This document shows positions 12,301 through 23,880 of a stretch of DNA of 64,000 bases, piece by piece. This DNA comes from Edolisoma coerulescens (lineage: Eukaryota > Chordata > Aves > Passeriformes > Campephagidae). The position numbers and the translations under genes are program-made. The number at the start of each line of letters is the position of its first letter. Within the stretch, counting starts at the first letter, position 1. The stretch lies in the NCBI GenBank assembly GCA_013397115.1, contig VWZW01006137.1, positions 2,789,197 through 2,853,196 of the forward strand, written 5' to 3'. The notes under the pieces are model-generated. The model did not search any database. It was not told the origin of the DNA and worked only from the letters and a program-made list of their open reading frames with translations.

Positions 12301-15300
12301 ACCCGCATACCCATCTGAGAGCGATACCCATCTTTCTCCTGTCTCTAACCCAACTGCAGATATCCTTCCTGATGAAACACAGGCATATGGTCTCAGCATG
12401 AACCAAGCTGTAAATGTCCTTGAGATGCAGCATGGACTTGAAGATGATTTGTATATTATCCCACAGAGGTCTGTGAGCAAAAGGCTCAGTATTTCTCTGC
12501 TCCCCTCATCTCCACTGATATCAAGGAAATGTTTCTGCCTCCATTGCCCAACTAAACATGGCAGAACAAGTCTTCATTCTGGCAAATACTTGTTTATGTG
12601 CCAGAAGAAAAACTACTTGTACTTGGAAGACTATTTGTAACAGACTGACTGTTGATTTTTGCTATAACACTAAATAACGAAATTAAATAAATATTTACTT
12701 TTTAAAAACAAAATTCCAATCCATTTAAATAAATGCATAGTTATTTTTCCTGTAAAAGTTGTATTTAATGTTTGGAGTGTAAAGACTTTATGCACATCTG
12801 TATATAACGAACACCTAAGGAAAAGAGTCCAGCAACTTTAAATCATAGTATAGACAAACCTTGCACTCAAGTTAATCACACACTGGCACAGAGACACATC
12901 CTTTTGTTCTCTGCTCTCACATTCCAATATAGATCCTGTATGGATTTTGCTCACAAGAAATATTAAAGCTGTAAACTTTTTTTCCCCTTCACATTCCTGC
13001 AGCCCCATAAATAGGGTGGCAAGTAAAAGAAGTGTATGTCAGAAATATTCCAGCTGTTCCCCACGCTCAGTGCTCATTCCTTTTCCATCATACTCTTCGC
13101 CCAATTCTCTTTATTCAAGACATGCAATAAAAATAACAGCTAAAGTGAAGAAAATTTCTCACAGAGACTTATATGCCTTCAGCTCACACTCTTCTTACTG
13201 CTACAGCCTCCCACAGCCCTTTTCTAATTCATCTGTGAAATACATACTGTACCGGTGTACGAAGAGCTACTCTCTTTCAAACACTACCCAGCTGCCAGTC
13301 TGTCTTCTGGCCCTCACAACCCACTGAGGTCTGGTTTTAAGTGTTTAGCTGCTCTTGCCAATGCTGTTCACATCTTTTAACTCCGTTAGATCTATGAGCT
13401 TTCCAGCCTTGGTTTCCCACACCCTTGATAAGTGCGTTTTCTACCAGTCAGCCGCTGTTTTTCTGCCTGTCTCCTCCTCTTCCTCAGCATTTATTCAAAA
13501 TGAAAGATGTTCAGAAGGAGGAGTGCCAGCTGAAAAATATTTATTTAAAATTCATGCAGAGAGAGGTTTAACCTAAACTTCTGCTTCCTAAGGTGTCTGT
13601 CTTCCATTTCTACACACTTTTGAAACAGTCCCAGCGAAGCACATGAGTGCTCTGCTCTTGAATGTCCCAGCTTACAGTTCTTTTTCACCCTTGGTGAGGA
13701 TGAGACTCATAAGCTCAGGTCACACATTTGTACATGGAGTAACTTGTGTAGTTACTGACCAACATGAGGGCGAAAAACAGCTGGGGAAACCCAGAAAATG
13801 CAAAAAAAGGACTGGATATTTCAGTGCCAGGTTTCTGGACTGGTCCTTTGTAGTCTGGCAGCTTGTAGAGACCCAGGCAGCTGGTGCAGTCTGCCAGGCT
13901 CTGCTGAACAAGCTTTCTGCCTGGTCCAGATGATGTACCTCTCTTCTTCTTCAGAAATCTACTCTCAGGAAGCACCTATACGTGGATTTATCCTGTGGAT
14001 TCCTTTCACGAGCCAAGGTTATAAAGATTCTCTCCCTTGAAGGAAGCCCGAAGGCCTGGCCTAGAATAAGAGCTGACCATGATCCAAGGATGTGACTCAA
14101 GCTGTCAGGAGAAGAAGCTCCTCCTCAGGTCTGTGTGCAGTAGAATTGGTGGAGGGAGAGATTTTGCAATTAAAGGCTATTCTTAGATCACTCAATCAGA
14201 GGCAAAACTATGAGTTGTTAGATGACAACATATTGTCCGAGCAAGTATGAAAGCTATTGCAGTTGTCCCACTTTGCTTCCCTGGCTTCTCTAGGCTGTGG
14301 GCAATGGACAGAATCCAGTGGCCAGCTTCGGAAGACCTGGACTCACAGTAGTACTTAAGAATCCACTGGCAGAACCAAACAGAGTTTTAGTTTAGGGCTA
14401 CAACAGGGACCAAGGAGATGGCTGCCCCAGCCCTCAGCTGATTCTTCCATTACAAATCCTGTCCATTGCTGGCCATCACAGAGGCCCATTGAATGGAGAC
14501 CTCCAGCACAGATTTTACAGCCTGATCTAATAGTTTATGCTGACTCTAATTTAAGATTTGTCTGTCTGTCTGGATAGTTCATGCAACTGACATGAACAAA
14601 AAACCCCAAACAATAAACACATTTACTCCCTAAAATGCATGTCCAAAACAAAAGCAAGTATAGGGAGTTTTTCTAAACCTTTTATTCAGAGACATGCTTG
14701 CCTGGAGGTGTTCCTGTTCCTTGGCATCTACTCTGTCTTTGAACTAGCCCAATGAATGAGCTGGATTTGAAATGTTCCAGAGAAGTCCTTGAAGGCCTCT
14801 TCCTAGGGATGTAAGAGACAAAGTATGAGGAGTGGACAAATCCCAAATATTCTTAACCCAGTTTATTTCACATACAAGTGATAATGTTATCAGGCTCCTC
14901 TCAAGGCTTCATGATTAAGTCATTCCCATAGCCTTTGTCCTATGTCCATAGTCAAGGAGAAACCATCAGAACTCCATAATTCTCCAGCAAGTCAACCCAG
15001 TCAGCACTTTGCCTATGAATGAGCCAGTTTGGAATAGGACATCATTAAAGTTGGTCCAGAACATTAAGATGACCAGAGGGAGTGTTCTTGATCTAAAGAG
15101 AGAGTGGGGAGAGAGGAAGACCAAGGAGAGACAGCCCCAAGGGTACCTGTCTGGCGAAGTAATGGTCTTTCAGGGACACTGTTTCCTTAGCCCCTCAGGT
15201 ATCATATGCATTATATTACACAACAATTTGAAAAGCACTTATGTCCCAATGTAGCATAGAGATGAAGATACAGAGTATTTCTGTGTTGTGTGTCAGTCCT

Positions 15301-16690
15301 CCTTACTCCTCAGGCTTCACATCTGTTATTAGTCTTATTAGTGCAGTCCTCGATACTTCAGTCTATAAAAGAGAGGGAGAAATAGACCCACTATGGGATG
15401 ATAGTACCGATAAGTCTAGAGAGTAATCATGGAAAACGTGGAAGACTGAGCAGACTAATGCTGTATTGGGTTGTATACGTGGCTGCAGTTCTCCTTGGGT
15501 GAGGGGACTCATGTGTGGGGTCCTTCTAACCTTCATTTTGGTGGTATGTCAAGGGGGTGCATAAGGAGCCAGATGATCTTGATTTTTCCACCTAACTTTT
15601 CCATTTGCCTTAAACTGAGCTCAGTGTTTCCTCCAAATGCTCAGTGTGCCAGGGTAAGTTAGGCAAGCAGTGATCATGGCCCCCAATGCTGCATGCAGGC
15701 ACTAAACTAGAACAGACCTCTTCCCTCTGCCAGGTCAGTGTTCTCCAGCCCTGAGGCCAGCTGGCACCGTTCTGCCACAGCCATACTCTTAAACATGCTG
15801 TCCAAAGAGAATGGCTGCATCCAAGCTGCTCATGCAGGATTCTTTCTGGGCCAGATTTAACTCCCACACAATGTCCAGGAATTGTTCTGGAAAACGTTTA
15901 GTTAACTTCCAACAAAATTGTTCTGAAAGTTTAACCCTATGGGTGAATGATGACCAGGCACCGTGCCCCTAAATTGGTAAAGTCAACATGAACTGATGCT
16001 GGGATCACAGTGGTGTGTTAGTGCTCACTTATTCTCCCAGCTCTCCCATGTGGCAGAGAAACACTATTCAACCACTTTTGTAATTAGGGCCCGAGGCCAA
16101 GAAGCCAGGACTGATGTACACAAACACATTGGTTGAAGGAACAGCCCTTGTTTTGCTTCTTATTATGCTATTTATTCTCTCATGGGCCCTATATCCCTTT
16201 CATTTTGAGCGTAAACAATTTAAACGTTTTTCTCATGCCTATAATTTCTACAGTGCTACTGAGAGGTCAGCCTTCATTCCTACCAACATACTCATGACTT
16301 CTCACATCTCATAATGTGTGTAATACCTCACTTAAAATCTCTTTATAATCCTTCAAATTTCTCCGTGAATCTGTCCTCCACTGACAAGCAATGTCAGTGT
16401 TAAATAGGAAAACAATGTATTGAGATATTTCTTGTCCCTGATACATATTATCCTTTGTCTTGTGAGTGTTTATTTTGCTTGTTGTCCAATCATTCTAGTG
16501 GACATTTTTTCGAGGATCAGTGAACTCTTTTTGTTTTACATAGTGCTTAGATTAAGACAGGATATGTGTCTATGACAATAATATTTCCAAACAATAATGC
16601 AAATCATATTAATTTGATCCCATTGTTATATTGGCCATTCTCTAAAAAAGCATGGCATACTGTATTTTCAGATCAAACTTTTCTTTAAAA
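9309..16690. other. Long unique non-coding stretch
   Basis: AT-rich to about 12.1 kb, then somewhat richer in GC to about 14.1 kb. Open frames of 121-126 codons occur on the plus strand at 12275-12640 and 12947-13327, with 73-96 codons at 13355-13933. All overlap antisense frames of similar size, lack domains I recognise, and are Ser/Pro/Cys-rich in a pyrimidine-rich strand. I call none of them genes. An imperfect palindrome lies at 11694-11720 and an octamer with flanking SOX-like sites at 16591-16627. Confidence 0.5.
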
Positions 16691-16763
16691 GTTGTTGTTG
16701 TTGTTGTTGTTACATTGTTGTTATTATATGTTGTTATATATGCTGTTGTTGTTGTTATATTTT
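16691..16763 (+). repeat. (GTT)n microsatellite, interrupted
   Basis: Seven perfect GTT units at 16691-16711, followed by a degenerate continuation with ATTGTTGTTATTATATGTTG and TGCTGTTGTTGTTG blocks to about 16763. Confidence 0.88.
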
Positions 16764-18224
16764 ACTTTGTTTACAGTTATTAAACTGTTCTTATCTCAAG
16801 CCATAAATTTTATTTTCAATTCTCCATCCCACTGGGGTGGCGTGGAAGAGGGCAAGCTGCTGAATGGTGCTCAGTTACCATCAGGGCTTAAAACAACATG
16901 GTCCTATTTGAGAGGCACAAAAAGGAAAAGAAGACATAAAAACACACAAAAGGTTAGAAATTATTAGAAAGTACAGCAAGAAAATTCTCTTTCCACATTC
17001 CCATTGTTCATTACTCTTACTGATTTGTCTTTTTCTAAGATACTCAAAGTTACAGTAAGAAAGGCCATATATATTCCTTTCTCTGCAGCTCATTTGTATT
17101 TTTCATGTATATCCAAGACAGCCATTTCTGAATGTAAAATTAAAATACACATTTTTCTCTCTGTAACCTCTGTAGAGGTTACTGGGAGTTTAACATAGTG
17201 TAAAATAGAAAAATCAACTCTAACTCATGTTCTCTTCACCTCACTCCACCCTCTCAAAAGAAAAAAAAGTATCAGAATAAAGCAAGTTTCATTTGACATC
17301 TCAGCTGGTTTGTTATTGCCTATTTTAAATTTGGGGGAAAAATGCTGAATTCACAGGCTTTGATAAAACAGTCATTTATTTCCCTCTCAGCTATAATGAA
17401 AGTCAAATGAAACAGTCAGTTACAAACATACACAAAAGTACACTCTAAAGCTTAACGTGAGCACTCACATCAGAGACAGTCTGAGTAGTGGCAAAGTCAC
17501 GTAAAGCTATTGAAAAAGTACTTTAATTTACAACAGATTTTTGTTTTCACCAACAGCTGAGGACATATCAGTGATTAAATTACAGACTGGATGCTCTTGG
17601 GTCTGAAGAACTTCAAACTTGTTGAAGTATCTGGAAAACATGTCAGATACTGCCTGCCCTCTCGTTCCCTGAAGGATCTGGCCAACTACGTGTTCTAGCT
17701 GCATTAAAAACACTGAAACTTCCTGGAAGAGCCCTCGAGCTTGCTCTTGACAGGGTAGTCAAGGCAAGAGAGTACAAGTGCAGAGTAGCAAATGTCCTGT
17801 CTGAACTTTGTTTTGATAAAGAGAAAAAGGTTGCACACAGAAAAACAGCCATTTTACTGTTTAATAATTTCTCTTCATAAGTATTTAGTATTCAAACTAC
17901 TGGGAAATTCACTGTAAGGGTGAGCATTAACTGCACTACATAATAATAATGGGAATACAGGAGTTGCTGTAAGACCCTGTGTATCCATGCAGCCCACATA
18001 ATGTGATGACAGCCATTTTAGGATATGTATATGTATATTTATCTGTGGCTTTATCTCTAACATACATGTATGTGTACATATATACATATACAATTTTCCA
18101 CCAGCCATGAAATGAGAAAAATTGAATGCAAACATTTAAATGCAATATTATGAACAAATCTATTATTTGACAACTGGTATCTTAATGTTTACAATTAATT
18201 AAAACATTCCTTAAAGTGCTCTTT
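16764..18224. other. Unique non-coding DNA
   Basis: Mostly featureless. On the minus strand a stop-free run of about 75 codons ends at 17528. It reads like protein and has an acceptor-like GGGCTCTTCCAG just upstream of GAAGTTTCAG, but I recognise no family and cannot call it an exon. Confidence 0.45.
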
Positions 18225-18277
18225 TTCCTTTTTTTTTTTCCAAACCTGATCCTTTTTTTTAAACGCTGATCCTTTTA
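18225..18277. repeat. Poly-T with short tandem duplication
   Basis: A T-rich tract is followed by two copies of an AAAC(G)CTGATCCTTTT unit, the first starting at 18242 with eight T's and the second at 18261. This looks like slippage or a small tandem duplication. Confidence 0.6.
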
Positions 18278-18385
18278 AGGAAAACCACTCAACATTTCCA
18301 TTTGCAACTGGATGCAACTTCATTATGCAGCCTTAGTCTTTTCTGTTGGGCCAACATAATCCAAAATGACTTGTGAGAAAGGCTC

Positions 18386-18688
18386 TCAATATTCCTTAGG
18401 CAGAGCAACAAAAGCCCCAAGATTTAGGTTGCAGAAGATTTCACTGATAATAGCATCTTTGGTATTTGGTAATGAAAAAAGTCTGAGGCATAAATCATTG
18501 ACTTTGTCAACATCTAGTACAGCCTGATGATTGCAAGAAAAGATAAAAGCTCTGATAAATGTTTTGTTATTTATAAATGTAGTAGGCATGGTTAGCAGTT
18601 CTTTAATTAAAGATTTACTACTCTCAGTCCCAGGCCTCTTGCCCTTCTCTCCAGAGATGCAGATGCATCTAAAACCCATATAAAGTCA
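18386..18688 (-). pseudogene. Possible ABCA12/ABCA13-like exon fragment
   Basis: Seen: a stop-free minus-strand run of about 100 codons (Met at 18679). The peptide contains LIKELLTMP near residue 25, a central FSCNHQ, then DLCLRLFSLPNTK and NLNLGAFVALP near its end. Known: the long luminal N-terminal region of the ABCA12/ABCA13 lipid transporters carries repeats of the type L..P....FC-LC-SLP....NL.L..F. The resemblance was judged by eye from memory of these families. Oddities: no good acceptor or donor flanks the run, and no transporter membrane segment or ATPase motif is seen elsewhere in the window. It is therefore either a relic exon, an isolated exon of a widely spaced gene, or chance. 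Runs this long are expected several times by chance in this much AT-rich DNA. Confidence 0.22.
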
Positions 18689-18719
18689 AACATCCCTGCC
18701 TGGTTTTAAATTTAACATT

Positions 18720-18990
18720 GCTGCCTAATCAGGCTGTTGGTCTTTGTCAGATAGTGCGTTACATCCACATTTGCCAAGCCTTTAGTTAAAGCAGCAGTAC
18801 AGTGATGAAGCTTCCTTAATTACAAAGGATCAGTACCCATTAAAATTGTTATTTTTAGAACTGGGCAAAGTATTAGAAACAGTTACTGCCCTAAATTGCT
18901 TATTATAAATAACAGAGTCTAATTTCTTTCCAGATAGACAGGAAGCCACAAGCAGCTGTAAATATTATCATAGAGCACCCTAAGAAAGGG
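18720..18990. promoter_or_regulatory. Candidate conserved non-coding element
   Basis: A non-repeat block with several homeodomain-like cores (TAATCAGG, TTAATTAC, CATTAAAATTG, GTCTAATTT) and a TGTAAATATT forkhead-like site in about 270 bases. Suggestive of an enhancer only. AT-rich DNA produces such cores by chance. Confidence 0.18.
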
Positions 18991-20081
18991 GTAAATCTTA
19001 TAGTTTAGTACTGAGGAGCTGGGAAGGAGGATCACCTTCTGAGTTCTGCCATTTATTTCCTGTGCGACTACAGACACGTGATTTCACCTTGTCCCTGAGA
19101 CAAACACAATTTCTCAGCAGTAGTTAGTCAGTTTGGAGTGCCAGGGGATCAGGACTGCAGAGTATCTGAGATCTCTGGGTCTCACACAGAGGTGGTTCCT
19201 TTGGAGCTGGTGCACCTGGACACCTCTCAGCAGTGCTCAGGAGTGTTCCCCCACTGCAGTCAAAACTATCGAGATCTTTCTCAGAAAAGCTGAAAGTTTC
19301 TTTTGGAAGCTCAAAAATCAGCCTACTAGACCTCATATGATCCAGGCACAGATGCTGTCAAGAAGACCTGCAAGCATTTAAGATCCTGTCTGCAACTTCT
19401 GGCAATAAAGAACTTTCGTTAAGAATTTCACCCACAGCACAATACATGTCCACACCTGAGCACCAGTAGGAGCTTTGCGGTGACTCCAGCTTTCTATTAG
19501 TGCAACACATCAAACACCTTGAATGCAATTACTCCAAGGGTAGATGGAGCAATTTCTAATTGCCAAGGCATTGCAGATACCCCAACCCAAAACCTGTTGC
19601 TTGAGACACAGCAAATCTACCTTACATCTCAAGACAGAGACTTGCCATGGATCTAGCAGGTGTCATTTCATCTTATCCTGCCTTTAAACAAGCTTTTATC
19701 CTGCCTTTCCCTTTTCACTGTTTCCTGCCTTAGCTTTCTCTTCAGAAATGGCTGTTGCTACTTACAGTGCTCAGAGCACGAGTCGTAATATTCCCCCTCG
19801 AAGGCTGATCTTCTGCTGAAGCTTCCTCTTGCCCTTCTTTGAGGGATCATAGGGCTACTCAGTTCACAGCAGGAGTCAGAACTGATTTTAGAAGTTGCTT
19901 AAATAGTTGATTCCTCTTTTCAAAGTACAAGCTGTCAGCCTCTTCATGCACAGATATTGTCAGCCAATGATTGAGCACCGGTCTTGCTGGGATGCATGAC
20001 CTGCATGTTCTCATTTCCTTCCCGCCAAATAAGGAAAAATTCCGAGGGAAAATATAAGGATCCTTAGAGAACAATTGCAAC
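18991..20081. other. Unique non-coding DNA
   Basis: No gene or repeat recognised. Open frames at 19124-19381 overlap on opposite strands and carry no known motif. Confidence 0.5.
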
Positions 20082-20281
20082 ACCGTAGAGTTGTTTGGGT
20101 TGGATCACCTAGCTCCAGACCCCCTGCCATGGATAGGGACACCTTCCACAAGATGGGGTTTCTCAAAGCCCCATCCAAGCTGGCCTGGGTTGGGGCATCC
20201 CCAAATGCTCTGAGCAACAGGTTCCAGTGCCTCACCACCCCCTCAGAAAAGAATTTCTTCCTAAAAGTACTCAAACTAAAG
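20082..20281 (-). mobile_element. CR1 LINE 3' end, minus strand
   Basis: Read on the minus strand, the block order is TTAGGAAGAAATTC-like, then GTGGTGAGGCACTGGAACCT, CTCAGAGCATTTGGGGATGC, CAAGCTTGGATGGGGC, GTGGAAGGTGTCCC, CATGGCAGGGG and GATCCAACCCAAACAACTCTA. This is the CR1 3' untranslated/terminal region. The perfect 8-mer tail is absent or worn. Only about 200 bases remain, which is normal for CR1 because reverse transcription usually stops early. Confidence 0.93.
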
Positions 20282-23200
20282 AAATATATATACCTATATT
20301 AAGATAAAAACATATGTTTTATACATATGCATTGTGTAACATATATAAGAAAATATAAACTAATATATAAGTGGACTTAATCCTATCTCTAAATATAAGT
20401 GCCTTAATTTCAAACAAAATCCTGTCCAAAGTGTCAGTGCTGCTCTTCAAGCAGAAAGGCACTTGGATTTCAGTCCAACACTGTTCTGTGGTATTGATCT
20501 ATTGAGTTGTACAGGAGAAATTCAGGAGCTGAGACATTTGCTTGATAAGAATTAAGTGTGCTTCAGACATGTCAAAATGTAGAAACTGTCCCAGAAAGGT
20601 GTTGTTAGGAAGTGCATTGGTTAGAAGGGAATGGGGGACTAAGAGGAGAGGAAAGATATTTTTCTTCGATTAGGTTACTTGGCTAGTTTGCAAAAACTGT
20701 TTATGGTTAGCAATGTAGCAAAAGGGTAACCATGCCAACACATTAAATATTGTTGTAAATGTGAAAGAAATTATCTGTCATTGTAGCCAGTAAAAATTAC
20801 ATTTTAATTTTTTAATATACTCAATATGGTAGAAAATGAATCTCCTAATTAGAAAAGTAAAGTGCAAAAAACAAGATAAAGAGTGATACTTTGAAGCTGT
20901 CTCCAGCTGTTTCTGAAAGTCCTGTCACCATGCTTGCCACAGGCAATTCTGGAATAACCCAGAAAAGCTGTGTTATGATGTTAGCAAGAAAGCGTGCTCT
21001 GATGCCTAAGAAAACCTCTGCCTTTCTGAAACAATTTTTGCATCACTGTTCAGAAATCAACTAATTAAGGGTAACAATTCCCAAACAGGACTTGACTAAC
21101 TTCAGTTTAATTTGATGGTCAACACCATGATCACTGTGGTCCCAGAAGTTTTACTGAGTGTCATGATTTTAACTTCTGGATTGAGGTAAAGATAGTTTAA
21201 TAGGAAAAGCAAAAGCCACCCACCCAAGTAAAGCAAACCAAAGAACAAATTCACTGCTTTCCTAGGGCAGACAGGTGTTCAGCCATCTCCAGGACAGCAG
21301 GGCCCCATCACATGTAACAGTGACTTGGGAAGACAAACTCCATCACTCCAAACGTCCCCTCTTCCTCCTCCTTGCTCCCACTTTGTATACTGAGCATGAT
21401 GCCTTATGGTCTGGAATATCCCTTTGGTCAGCTGGGGTCACCTGTCCTGTCTGTGTCTCCTCACACCCTTTCATGCACCTTCAACTTCCTCCCCAACGAG
21501 GCAGCACAAAAAAGCAGAAAAGGCCTTGGCTCTGTGTAAGCCCTGCTCAGTAATAACAAAAACATCTCTGTGTTATCGACCCTGTGTTCCACAACACAAC
21601 CCCATACCAGCTACTGTGAAGAAAATTAACTCTACCCCTGCCAAAAGTAGCACACTCAGATAAGTCATGACCAAGCCAATAAGAATTTTATATGAAATTC
21701 TGAAATGTGGATCTTTCCTGCCTTCCCTGGGGAGCTGGAGAGCTCTCTCTCCTTCTTCATCAACTTTCAGTTCCACAGCCTGAGCTGTGACTTGTTTATT
21801 AACTGATAGAGTATCTAGATCAGTTCCTTTGCCATCAGGAAGATCTCTTCAGGTTTTTCCCTTATGCAATATCTCAATGGACCTAGATTTCCCTTTAATT
21901 GGAAAATTATCTAAATCCTTTTTTAAAAGCTGTATTCCTAGATTAGGATGTTCTTCATATCTTTAATGTACACTGAATTATTTCTTGTGTCAGGACAGCG
22001 GGGCTGATTTTTGTGGTGGTGAATGTCAATAGCTGAGCTCTGATATAGCAGAACTGCCACCTTCTAGTAGTGAGAGGGGAGGAAGAAAAAGAAATCTAGC
22101 TGGGATTGAATCATTATCTGGTTCCACTGAACTTGAACCAGTTTTGTTTGCTGTAGGACTGTTGGTTATGAATCTTCATTCTGCCTCCTGAACATACCCT
22201 ACCCAAATGCAAATGTCAGAAGTTATTTCCACCTCTGATATCTTCATTAAACCCTGGTGTGCTTTTGCACAGGTGTCCATCTGTGGTCTTGCAAGTCTGG
22301 TTGCTCACTGTCCCCAGGAATCCCTAATTAGGCTCCTGGTAAACCACGTGTCTACCAGAATCATCCAAAAGATGCTTTTCCATGTGGGTTATCACTTTAG
22401 CACAGATAATGAGATTATCAACAAATACATCTGTTTTAGGAGTAGGGTCTGAATGTTGAACTTCCCACTCTTCCCTCTCTCACTAATACCTCAGAATCTG
22501 TGGTTGAAAGGCCAAAGACCACCAAGACATCCCACATACTCACATGCAGAATTGCAGAGGATAGGGAGCATTTCCTCCAATTACAGGTGGGAAGATGTAT
22601 GCAGATCTAACACATGAATGGACATAGGGGCAATACTTTTCAGAAGTGTGTTGTTATTGAGAAATCAAGTCTGCATTAATTTCTGCATTGATGGGAATTG
22701 AAATGTCTACCTGCAACAGAAGCACGTTTCTACTTTTTTCTAATGCACCAACTCATTTAAGACTAGACTTAGAAGTGAAAAACAGGTTTTAGTTGGTTCT
22801 CCAATCTGCTTCAAAAAAAAGGGGTGTTGAAAGCAAGAAGAAGATGAAGTGAACAATCAGCTCCAAGGACAGTGATAGCTGCCCTTGAAATATTCAGATG
22901 TAAGTTTATTCACCTTGGGTCACATCTAAGCTGCAGTGGGAGTTTAATCTTCTTTTGACTTGACATCAGTATGAAACCAAAACTAAGCAGTCTCTTCAGG
23001 TTCAGTGGGTCAAAATCAGTTTTCCACTAATAAACTCCCTGAAATTTTAGGAAACTCTGGAGACTTCTGTTCAGGCTCATTCTTTGCTTGAACACAGAGG
23101 TGGGTTCAGCTTCAATTCAATCAATTTATTCAGAGAGTTACATTAGAATCTGACAGTTAAAATTGTCCAGATTCATTAACAGAGAAAATAATGGTCAGTG

Positions 23201-23639
23201 ATTCAGAGGAGGAGAAAGCAAAATATCTGGCTTTCCAACTGAGCTACATTAAGATCTAATAAACACTGCCAAGAAGGTGTCCAGATTTCTAATCAAAATA
23301 AATCTGAGGATTACTCTGTTCTACAATGTTTTAAAGGAAATAAGTCCCTTCAATTCCAAGTCCATATTAAAGCAGTGTTTTGTGCTGCAGCTCAGTGCCC
23401 TTTAGCCTAACAGGACACCTCCTTAGTGGCCTTCCAAGCTGTAGAACACTGCTCAGGGACACTGACAGCTCCTGGCATTGGCAGAGACAGTTGCTGTGGG
23501 TTCCCTTGAAACAGGTCCAGCTGAGGGGCACATATAATCCCCTGCCTCTCCTCCAGAACGCCATGCCTTGGGCCTCCATAGAGCAGGATGTTACTTCATG
23601 TTTATATTTAATAACCTCCTCCCTTCCAGCCTCCAAGAA
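20282..23639. other. Unique non-coding DNA
   Basis: An AT-rich run with TATATA/CATATG steps lies at about 20283-20400. Beyond that I see no repeat or gene. The open frames near 21275-21776 and 22207-22452 are short and unrecognised. Confidence 0.5.
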
Positions 23640-23880
23640 GGGAGGTCTTGGGACTAGCACATTATCCGATAGCTCGGGAGGGTTGGATTTAATTTGCCTG
23701 ATTCACTACAGGCTTTCTGTTTGACCTGGGGCTAATCACTTTGGACGAAGGCCACAAGGGGATTTAGGTAGAACCCAGATCCTCGCCAGTCTTGCTTATC
23801 CAATACCTAATTTTCTGCTGGTTGGCATGTGCAAAATTGCCTCAGCCCTGATTAGAGCCAGGCAATTTTTATGGAAGAAT
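23640..23880. promoter_or_regulatory. Candidate conserved non-coding element
   Basis: A non-repeat block with clustered homeodomain-like cores (TTTAATTTG, GCTAATCAC, CCTAATTTTC, CTGATTAGAG, GCAATTTTTATGG) between short GC-richer stretches. No frame or repeat explains it. The arrangement resembles deeply conserved vertebrate enhancers. This is inference without alignment. Confidence 0.25.

Noticed and set aside
12275..12640. 121-codon plus-strand frame in a GC-richer patch
   Set aside because: Overlaps a 94-codon antisense frame, has no recognised domain and no initiation or splice context. Expected by chance in this much DNA.
12947..13327. 126-codon Ser-rich plus-strand frame
   Set aside because: Composition follows from a pyrimidine-rich strand. 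No domain or conserved motif seen.
17528..17760. Minus-strand stop-free run with an acceptor-like site
   Set aside because: Reads like protein but has no recognised family. A weak acceptor alone does not support an exon.
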